DNA of 64,000 bases from Macquaria australasica (Eukaryota > Chordata > Actinopteri > Centrarchiformes > Percichthyidae), in assembly GCA_005408345.1 (NCBI GenBank), contig SEMN01001031.1, positions 58,235-122,234 on the forward strand. The letters are read 5' to 3'. Each line of letters opens with the position of its first letter. The stretch's first letter is position 1. Shown here in pieces: positions 57,508 to 64,000 of this stretch. The notes below the pieces were generated by a model. The model saw only the letters and a list, made by a program, of their open reading frames with translations. It was not told where the DNA came from and searched no databases. The position numbers were made by a program, and so were the translations under genes.

Positions 57508-58075
57508 GATAAAAATAAATCTGGGCGACATGGCAACAGACACTAATACAGAAACGTTATATTGCACAGGGACATGCTGCAATCTTGTCCACTGACTGCG
57601 AGACATGACAATATGAATCCTGTGTACTGTGGTTTTGAATGATAAACATAAAGTAGACTGATATGGTTGTAGCGATGCATACAGTGTAGTCCACTGTGTG
57701 TCATAGTATGTATTTCTCTGTATGTAGGTTTTTTTGCTGTTGTTATGCTAGAATAGCAGTGAATAAGATAAATATAAGAGTGATGCTCTGATCTCGTCAC
57801 ATATTGATCTACATTGACATTGTTTATATTCTGTTTCAGGCTTCAGGCTACTGAAGTGTGCATCGTTACTGAGTTATTATTTAAAGGAGCCACGTGACCA
57901 GACAAGTTGTTAAATCCTGAGAACATTGAGACCAACATCATCCAGGTTACCCAGGTAAATTATTCATGTGGCATGCTTACACACTGTCCTATGCTTTGCA
58001 TCTTGACACAACATACCATAGTATATCTTTATCTCTCAGAATTCGGCACTCTGCGTAAGTTATTCCATGGACTAC

Positions 58076-58426
58076 TGTAGCGTACCCACTGCTACCCTCC
58101 CCTGGGCCCGCCAACAGAGACACACACACACACTGTTCTCGGGTATAACCCGTAGGTTTCTTTAATCACGCTTATCTGCCCGGGCTCTCTCTCTCGCTCC
58201 ACCCGCGCACTCCCACGGCTGTGGTCCTCTGTCCGGCGTGTCGTCGTGTCGTTCATCCAGGCCAACTGCACTCCCGTCCTCAGGGCTGCTACTGCTTAAG
58301 AAGCACACACATCAACCCCTGATGCTCTGCACCTGTGCCTCCCCGGGCGACCCGCCCCGAGCTCCAGAGCCACTCCCCCACTTCTCCCTCTCTGCAGCCA
58401 CGCTCCAACCACGCCCCACCACCACA
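58076..58426 (-). repeat. 3' LTR of the Gmr1-like element
   Basis: 351 bp with the same ends as the 5' LTR. It differs at 11 positions: 4 transitions and 7 transversions, with three changes clustered in one 4-base stretch. The polyadenylation signal position reads ATTAAA on the minus strand (58161-58166) instead of AATAAA. This copy provides the polyadenylation site of an element transcript. Confidence 0.95.
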
Positions 58427-58440
58427 TACCCCCACCGCCC
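58427..58440 (-). promoter_or_regulatory. polypurine tract of the Gmr1-like element
   Basis: The minus strand reads GGGCGGTGGGGGTA directly before the TGTGG start of the 3' LTR. It is G-rich with few pyrimidines and in the expected place for plus-strand DNA priming. It lies 30 bp past the gag-pol stop codon. Confidence 0.75.
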
Positions 58441-58470
58441 GACTGTGGCCGGGGAGCCATCCGGCCGAAC

Positions 58471-61400
58471 CTACTCCCCCCCCATAGGACGAGAGAGGAA
58501 GTCGGCTACAGCCATCTGCACCCCCGGCCTATGGACCACCCTGAACTTAAAGGGCTGTAAAGCCAGATACCACCGGGTGATCCGCGCGTTGGCATCTTTC
58601 ATGCGGTGGAGCCATTGGAGCGGAGCGTGGTCCGAACAGAGGGTGAAGGCCCGCCCCAGCAAGTAGTACCGCAGGGCCCCGACCGCCCACCGGATAGCCA
58701 AGCACTCCTTTTCAATTGTGCTGTACCGGGACTCCCTCTCTGACAGCTTCCGGCTGATGTACACCACTGGGCGGTCGACACCCCGCACCTGCTGGCACAA
58801 CACGGCCCCCACCCCCCTGTCCGACGCGTCGGTCTGCAGTATGAAAGGGAGAGAGAAGTTAGGTGTGTGGAGCAGAGGCTCCCCACAGAGAGCCTGTTTT
58901 AACCCATCAAACGCCATTTGGCACTGCTCCGTCCACTGAACCGGATCTGGGGCACCTTTTCGGGTGAGATCAGTGAGGGGGCTGGCCAGATCTGCAAACC
59001 CCGGCACAAACCGGCGGTAGTACCCGGCCAACCCCAAGAACTGTCTCACCTCTTTTTTGAACTTGGGCCTTGGGCAGGCTGCAACCGCTGCGGTCTTGTC
59101 TAACTGCGGCCGCACCTGCCCTCCCCCCAAGAGATGCCCCAGATACCGCACCTCCCTCCGTCCAACCGCACACTTCTTCGGGTTGGCCGTGAGCCCCGCC
59201 TGCCTTAATGAACCGAGCACCGCAGCCACCCGCCGCACATGCTCCGCCCAGCTGTCACTATAGATGATCACGTCATCCAGATAGGCGGCAGCATATGCGG
59301 CATGTGGCCGCAGCACCCGGTCCATGAGCCGCTGAAACGTGGCTGGAGCCCCGAACAACCCGAACGGGAGTGTGACAAATTGGTACAACCCGTACGGAGT
59401 GGAGAAGGCCGTCTTTTCCCTGGACTCCTGAGACAGGGGAATCTGCCAGTAGCCCTTGGTCAAGTCCAGTGTGGTGAAAAAGCGCGCAGTACCAAGACGG
59501 TCCAGGAGCTCGTCGACCCTGGGCATAGGATAGGCATCAAACTGTGACACGTCATTAACTTTACGATAGTCCACACAGAACCGAATAGACCCATCCTTCT
59601 TAACAACAAGAACGATGGGGCTACTCCAGGCACTGTGTGACTCCTCGATTACTCCCATTTCCAGCATGGCCTTTAACTCCCGCTGAACCACTTTGCGCTT
59701 GTGTTCAGGCAACCGATAGGGCCGTGAACGCACCGTCACGCCCGGGTGAGATTCAATGTGGTGCTCTATGAGGGATGTACGCCCTGGCAAGGGGGAGAAT
59801 ACGTCCGCAAACTGCTGCTGGAGCCTGATTATGTCTGCCCTCTGGGACGGAGTAAGGAGACGGTCACAGGGGAGTGGAGCTGAGGCGACCGAGGTTGGCA
59901 CCTCAGGCCCCAGCTCATCCGTCTCCTGCACTGTCGTCACCAGAGCCACAGGCACCACCTCCTTCCACAACTTAAGGAGGTTCAGGTGGTAAATTTGAGC
60001 GCCCCCCCCCCTGTCAGTGCGTGCCACCTCATAGTCGACATCACCCACTCGTCGTGTGACCACAAAGGGCCCTTGCCACTTGGCGAGTAATTTAGAGCTG
60101 GAAGATGGGAGTAATACAAGTACCTTGTCTCCCGGTGAGAATTGCCTCAGCCTGGTTCCTCTGTTGTACAGGCGCTGCTGACGCTCCTGGGCCTGCAGCA
60201 AATTCTCACGTGACAGCTGCCCGAGCGTGTGGAGTTTTGCTCGCAGGTCCAGGACGTACTGAATCTCATTTTTGCTGGGGCTGGGACCCTCCTCCCAGCT
60301 TTCCTTAACTAGGTCCAGTGCCCCGCGTGGTTTTCTGCCGAACAACAGTTCAAAGGGAGAAAATCCCGTGGAGGCCTGGGGAACCTCCCGCACTGCAAAC
60401 AACAGAGCATCAAGCCATTTATCCCAATTGCGACTATCATCGTGAATGAACTTACGAATCATGGACTTCAGGGTTTTGTTCATCCGCTCCACGAGCCCGT
60501 CTGTCTGCGGGTGATAGACACTCGTGCGGACCGATTTGATGCCCAGTAATTCGTACAATTCCCTCAGTGTGCGTGACATAAATGACGTGCCCTGATCAGT
60601 CAGAATCTCTTTCGGGATTCCAACTCGGGAGACTAATTGAAACAGTGCCTGCGCTACTTTCTTCGCTGAAATGGAGCGCAAGGGCACCGCCTCGGGATAT
60701 CGGGTTGCATAATCTACCACGACTAGCACAAAACGATATCCCTGTGCGCTACGGGAGAATGGCCCGATGAGGTCCATCCCGATTCTTTCGAACGGGGCCT
60801 CCATCAGCGGTAAGGGCCGCAACGGGGCCCTGGGGGTGGCCGGCTGGTTTACCAGCTGGCATTCAGGGCAAGCCGCGCACCACCGGCGGACATCACCCCA
60901 AATGCCTGGCCAATAGAAACGGGCCATTATCCGGTTCAGTGTTTTGTCACTCCCCAGGTGCCCAGCCATCGGGTTGTAATGAGCCGTCTGGAAAACCATT
61001 TCCCGGCGGCTTTTCGGCACCAACAACTGGGTGTTTATTTCACCGGTTTGAGTGTCACGACTCACTCGGTATAGTCTTTCCCTAATCAAAACAAAGTGCG
61101 GGTACGTCTGCACTGCGTCAGGGCGCACCAATTGACCATCAATTTTTATCACTTGGTCGAAGGCTGAGCGTAGAGTATCATCACGAGACTGCTCAAGTGG
61201 AAAATCCTCCATGGAGTTAAACACAGGGACCTGCGGAGCCTCCTCCTCCCTCTCTGCAGTGTCGGATGACCTCGCGTCACCACTGAGCACAGCGCAGATA
61301 CCACATCTCCCTGCCTGCCGTGTACGCACCCCTATTAACCTATCAAACCCCGGCCAATCTGTGCCTAATACCATAGGGTGCGTCAGACGGGAGCTAACCG

Positions 61401-62622
61401 CGGCCTGTATCCTATGCATTTTACCACCATATTTAATTTGCACTGGCACCACTGGGTAGTCGTGAATATCCCCATGCACGCACCTAATCTTCACCCATGA
61501 TGCCTCTAGTAATGCCCCTGGTCGAACCAGGTTCTGGTGAATTAGGGACTGTTGACAGCCCGAATCCACCATAGCCCGGTGTACACCCCCCTGGATCCTT
61601 ACCGGAACGCTGTATGTCCCCCCTGGACCGGGGGAGGGGACCGGAGGGCCGGCGACCCGGACCACTTGGCCAACCTCCATCAGTGGACACTCTCTGCGGA
61701 AGTGTCCGGGCCGCCCGCACCTCCAGCACTCCTGCCCTGCCGTTTGAGGGGCTCTCGGTGGGGTGGAGTCAGGGCGGGCGTCGACAGCCTCCCCAGTCAA
61801 CGGACGAGGAGGGGGAGGTGGAGGAAGGACCGAGTGTGGTGTGGCCGCTGCGGCGGCCCCGCCGAATCTCCTCCTCGGCGCCGGGACAGGCCGGGGCGCT
61901 GTCACAGCCCGGGCCTCTGCTGGCTGACTCCGCGGGTGTACGGCCAGATGGTCTTCCGCCAGGGTGACGGCAGTCTCCAGGTCCTTTGGTCGGTGGCATT
62001 TCACCCACGCCGCGGTCCTGGCGGGGAGCGCCTCCACAAATTGCTCCACCACCACCCGGTCGAGCATTCGCCGCTCCCCGGTTAAGTCTCCTGGTTCCAA
62101 CCACCTCACTGCCGCATCACGAAGCTGCTGCGCGAAGGCGAACGGTCTCTCTTCGGGTCCCAAGCAAGCCTCGCGGAACCGGCGGCGGTAGTCCTCGGGG
62201 GAGCAGCCCATCCGGTCCAGGACGGCGCGCTGAACGTCGGCGTAACTCCCCCTCGAGGACGCCGGCAGGCTGAGCGCCGCTGTTTGGGCTTCTCCTGATA
62301 GTAGCGGGAGCAGACGCACAGCCCACTCCGCCGCCGGCCAGTCGCATGCCTTCGCCGTTACCTCGAACGCTTCCAGGAAGGAGCGTGGGTCGTCCGTGGC
62401 TGTCATTCGCGGCAGTGAGATGCCGGAGAGCGGCGCGGTGGTGGTGGGCCCCCCAATGTTCGCCACCAACCGTTCCAGGACCTGGGTGTGCCGCTCAGAC
62501 TGGGCCTGGAGTGCCTCCATCTGCCGGCGATTTACCACCGTCTGCTCCTGGTGCATGACGGCTAGCTCCCCGAGCATTTGGGCCAGGGCCGCTACAGGCT
62601 GTACGGCCGCAGGCTCTGACAT
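58471..62622 (-). CDS. Gag-Pol polyprotein of a Gmr1-like retrotransposon (1383 aa, intact)
   Basis: A single uninterrupted frame; ATG lies 16 nt past the primer site, with G at -3. Residues 10-55 form a likely coiled coil. Capsid is about 79-230, with a SCAN-like part at 141-226. The CCHC knuckle uses C299, C302, H307, C312. Protease has D353-S354-G355. Integrase has H548, H555, C585, C588 and the DDE triad D617, D676, E712 (35 residues between the last two), then a GPF module near 849-880. Reverse transcriptase spans about 955-1125 with D1053 and YLDD at 1114-1117. RNase H has D1265, E1304, D1331, D1374. Gag and Pol are fused with no stop or frameshift, so any Gag excess must arise otherwise. 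The protein copies element RNA and integrates it. No inactivating lesion was found in the motifs. Confidence 0.96.
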   Translation of the reverse strand: MSEPAAVQPVAALAQMLGELAVMHQEQTVVNRRQMEALQAQSERHTQVLERLVANIGGPTTTAPLSGISLPRMTATDDPRSFLEAFEVTAKACDWPAAEWAVRLLPLLSGEAQTAALSLPASSRGSYADVQRAVLDRMGCSPEDYRRRFREACLGPEERPFAFAQQLRDAAVRWLEPGDLTGERRMLDRVVVEQFVEALPARTAAWVKCHRPKDLETAVTLAEDHLAVHPRSQPAEARAVTAPRPVPAPRRRFGGAAAAATPHSVLPPPPPPRPLTGEAVDARPDSTPPRAPQTAGQECWRCGRPGHFRRECPLMEVGQVVRVAGPPVPSPGPGGTYSVPVRIQGGVHRAMVDSGCQQSLIHQNLVRPGALLEASWVKIRCVHGDIHDYPVVPVQIKYGGKMHRIQAAVSSRLTHPMVLGTDWPGFDRLIGVRTRQAGRCGICAVLSGDARSSDTAEREEEAPQVPVFNSMEDFPLEQSRDDTLRSAFDQVIKIDGQLVRPDAVQTYPHFVLIRERLYRVSRDTQTGEINTQLLVPKSRREMVFQTAHYNPMAGHLGSDKTLNRIMARFYWPGIWGDVRRWCAACPECQLVNQPATPRAPLRPLPLMEAPFERIGMDLIGPFSRSAQGYRFVLVVVDYATRYPEAVPLRSISAKKVAQALFQLVSRVGIPKEILTDQGTSFMSRTLRELYELLGIKSVRTSVYHPQTDGLVERMNKTLKSMIRKFIHDDSRNWDKWLDALLFAVREVPQASTGFSPFELLFGRKPRGALDLVKESWEEGPSPSKNEIQYVLDLRAKLHTLGQLSRENLLQAQERQQRLYNRGTRLRQFSPGDKVLVLLPSSSSKLLAKWQGPFVVTRRVGDVDYEVARTDRGGGAQIYHLNLLKLWKEVVPVALVTTVQETDELGPEVPTSVASAPLPCDRLLTPSQRADIIRLQQQFADVFSPLPGRTSLIEHHIESHPGVTVRSRPYRLPEHKRKVVQRELKAMLEMGVIEESHSAWSSPIVLVVKKDGSIRFCVDYRKVNDVSQFDAYPMPRVDELLDRLGTARFFTTLDLTKGYWQIPLSQESREKTAFSTPYGLYQFVTLPFGLFGAPATFQRLMDRVLRPHAAYAAAYLDDVIIYSDSWAEHVRRVAAVLGSLRQAGLTANPKKCAVGRREVRYLGHLLGGGQVRPQLDKTAAVAACPRPKFKKEVRQFLGLAGYYRRFVPGFADLASPLTDLTRKGAPDPVQWTEQCQMAFDGLKQALCGEPLLHTPNFSLPFILQTDASDRGVGAVLCQQVRGVDRPVVYISRKLSERESRYSTIEKECLAIRWAVGALRYYLLGRAFTLCSDHAPLQWLHRMKDANARITRWYLALQPFKFRVVHRPGVQMAVADFLSRPMGGE

Positions 62623-62638
62623 GTCTCTGTTGGCTTAG

Positions 62639-62656
62639 GCCCCACGTTGGGCGCCA
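62639..62656 (-). promoter_or_regulatory. primer-binding site complementary to tRNA-Lys(CUU)
   Basis: The minus strand reads TGGCGCCCAACGTGGGGC one base after the 5' LTR. This is exactly complementary to the last 18 nt (with CCA) of vertebrate tRNA-Lys(CUU), the primer type called Lys1,2 in retroviruses. The match is perfect over 18 nt. Confidence 0.93.
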
Positions 62657-62657
62657 A

Positions 62658-63008
62658 TGTAGCGTACCCACTGCTACCCTCCCCTGGGCCCGCCAACAGA
62701 GACGCACACACACACTGTTCTCGGGTATAACCCGTAGGTTTCTTTATTGACGCTTATCTGCCCGGGCTCTCTCTCTTGCTCCACCCGCGCACTCCCACGG
62801 CTGTGGTCCTCAGTCCGGCGTGTCGTCGTGTCGTTTATCCAGCCCAACTGCACTCCCGTCCTCAGGGCTGCTACTGCTTAAGAAGAGCCCACATCAACCC
62901 CTGATGCGCTGCACCTGTGCCTCCCCGGGCGACCCGCCCCGAGCTCCAGAGCCACTCCCCCACTTCTCCCTCTCTGCAGCCACGCTCCAACCACGCCCCA
63001 CCACCACA
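62658..63008 (-). repeat. 5' LTR of the Gmr1-like element
   Basis: 351 bp, reading TGTGGTGGTGG to GCTACA on the minus strand (TG...CA ends). It is 340/351 identical to the other LTR. It carries a canonical AATAAA on the minus strand at 62743-62748, about 85 bp before its end. The promoter should lie in the upstream part, but I see no convincing TATA box. Confidence 0.95.
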
Positions 63009-63057
63009 GGAGGTAATGGACTTCCAACACATTAGGCATAAACCAGGCTGTACTCAC

Positions 63058-63165
63058 TGTTGTTGGCGAGCGCCTTCAGCAGGCAGTCCAGGCAGCTCTC
63101 CACGCTGTCAGTGGCGCTGTCTGTAGACGCTAGCTTCAGCTTCTCCAGGGCCTCACTTAGGTTGT
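63058..63165 (-). CDS. rap1gds1: rap1gds1 (SmgGDS) coding exon 2
   Basis: RAP1GDS1 is an armadillo-repeat exchange factor and chaperone for small GTPases with basic tails. The 108-nt exon has acceptor CTGTTTACAG and donor GTGAGT, both leaving one codon base. With G from exon 1 it encodes DNLSEALEKLKLASTDSATD then SVESCLDCLLKALANN. Human residues DNLSDTLKKLK and ESLEGCLDCLL-type positions match, and the exon length (35 full codons plus split codons) equals that expected from the human protein. Exon 1 would be above 64000. No exon 3 was recognised downstream. The element ending at 63008 leaves 49 bp between it and this donor. Confidence 0.88.
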
Positions 63166-64000
63166 CTGTAAACAGAAACATTTAATGAACAAAAGTTGAA
63201 ATGTTTTGAATTTAGGGAGATGCTAGAGCCAAGCTGAAAATGACAGGGAGAGAGAGAGCCGTGTCAGTCGTAGGTCAGCAGGGGTATTTAGGCTGCAGAG
63301 CACGCTAACACACAGACACTTGAGCCCGGAGCCATGGTACTTTCTTCTTGTTTGTGAGGGAGAATTATTGCAGGTTTGTTTTCACGCATAAGAATCTTTC
63401 TGAAATGTGGAAGAACAGAACAAATGTTTTAAGGCTGACCAGCAGTTTTTGCAACCTAAGCAAAACTACCAAACTTGTGGGAAAAAATAGTCTGGAAAAA
63501 CCTCTCCAACTGACACAGGCGTAAAAAGAGTATAAAATAAGATTCCAGTATCTTCTGTAGGCCTGTGGTGGACTGGCAGCCTGTCCAATGTGTGCTGCCT
63601 GGGATAGGGTCCAACCCCCTGTGACGCTACACAATAAGTGGTTAAGAGATTAGAGGAATATCTTCTGCCATCTGACAAAAAAAACTCAGTAATTCAAGAC
63701 TTTGTATTTGATATTGAAATGTCTTTGGTGTTAGAATATTCTGGAGGCACTGGTAGAAGCTGTGCTAACCTATAATTTAACCAGTCTAATCCTGGTATGG
63801 GCATCTCAGCTGTAAATATAAAAACACCCTAGACAGAGTGATGAACAAAGCCAGTAAAATCACTGGGAATCAGCTGGGGGATTTTGTTTGTTTTAGTTTT
63901 GCTTGCTTTCACTAATACCAACTGATACATTCATGGAGTGGGTATTGATTACATATCAATATATATACTTATGTTGTTTTGAACGTCTTAGACGCCATTT
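63166..64000. other. rap1gds1 intron 1 sequence
   Basis: No exon is recognised. It contains a short degenerate dispersed-repeat stretch at about 63560-63655 and otherwise ordinary AT-rich DNA. Confidence 0.6.
63560..63655 (+). repeat. degenerate LINE-like 3' tail motif
   Basis: GTGGACTGGCAGCCTGTCCA followed by TGGGATAGGGTCCAACCCCC and a GATAAGCGG-like end (here AATAAGTGG) resembles, from memory, the conserved 3' end of L2-type fish non-LTR retrotransposons. Only the tail is present, with several substitutions. Confidence 0.5.

Larger units (their letters stand above)
45458..58075. other. 12.6-kb gene-free interval upstream of the first recognised prom1 exon
   Basis: I searched the minus strand for the prominin signal-peptide exon (expected to end near a V-Q-P...F-P motif in phase 1) and for further rap1gds1 armadillo-repeat exons, and recognised neither. 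The interval is AT-rich with purine tracts (48560-48670, 53215-53395), a dispersed repeat (53995-54325), a GCGT repeat and a (CA)n repeat. A small, divergent or non-coding exon could have been missed. Confidence 0.5.
58076..63008 (-). mobile_element. complete Gmr1-like Ty3/gypsy LTR retrotransposon, 4933 bp
   Basis: The element has two 351-bp LTRs, a primer site next to the 5' LTR, one gag-pol frame of 1383 codons and a purine tract next to the 3' LTR. The coding order is Gag, protease, integrase, reverse transcriptase, RNase H. Most Ty3/gypsy elements put integrase last; integrase before RT defines the Gmr1 group described from Atlantic cod and other deuterostomes. It is much richer in GC and CpG than the host sequence. 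All catalytic residues I could check are present, so the protein may be functional, although the LTRs are 3.1% different. It lies in the transcribed orientation of the neighbouring rap1gds1 exon. No target-site duplication is seen: the 5 bp outside the ends are ACTAC and GGAGG. Confidence 0.95.

Noticed and set aside
57830..57955. Plus-strand segment with TTTCAG on one side and CAG|GTAAAT on the other, as an exon
   Set aside because: All three frames contain stop codons, and there is no homology I recognise.
61552..62085. 177-codon plus-strand frame opposite the retrotransposon gag
   Set aside because: It is a shadow of the GC-rich gag frame on the other strand, which has clear domains. The same applies to the other frames between 58238 and 63126.
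58067..63021. Shared ATGGAC on both sides of the retrotransposon as a target-site duplication
   Set aside because: The left copy is 3 bp and the right copy 7 bp from the LTR edge, so they are not adjacent to the ends as integration requires; probably chance.

Overview
The window looks like chromosomal DNA from a ray-finned (probably percomorph) fish. The evidence is AT-rich, intron-dominated sequence with many microsatellites and fish-type dispersed repeats, small exons with vertebrate splice sites, and a Ty3/gypsy retrotransposon of a type first described in Atlantic cod. The species cannot be named from the sequence.

The main gene is a prominin, almost certainly prominin-1 (CD133), on the minus strand. 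I could reconstruct 25 exons between 45457 and 2238. Every exon junction keeps frame, and together they give 2389 coding bases (about 796 codons). This is the whole protein except the signal-peptide exon at the start and the last few residues. The product is a pentaspan membrane glycoprotein with a cysteine-rich first cytoplasmic loop, two large glycosylated extracellular loops and a prominin-1-like cytoplasmic tail. Three very small exons (27, 18 and 24 nt) are multiples of three and can be skipped in frame. Two neighbouring introns use GC rather than GT donors. The largest intron, 21982-39924, is about 17.9 kb and holds repeats only.

From 45458 to 58075 I find no gene. From 58076 to 63008 there is a complete 4933-bp LTR retrotransposon on the minus strand. 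It has two 351-bp LTRs, a perfect 18-nt tRNA-Lys primer site, one uninterrupted 1383-codon gag-pol frame and a purine tract. Its integrase lies before the reverse transcriptase, the Gmr1-type order that is unusual for Ty3/gypsy, and its capsid resembles a SCAN domain. The LTRs differ at 11 sites, mostly transversions, and no target-site duplication is visible. This suggests a recombined element rather than simple ageing.

Forty-nine bases beyond the element is a 108-nt minus-strand exon (63058-63165) that matches coding exon 2 of rap1gds1 (SmgGDS). No later rap1gds1 exon was recognised downstream. Prominin therefore either lies inside a rap1gds1 intron, or the exon is orphaned, or the assembly is misjoined. 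The rest is intronic or intergenic sequence with microsatellites, purine/pyrimidine tracts and remnants of dispersed repeats.
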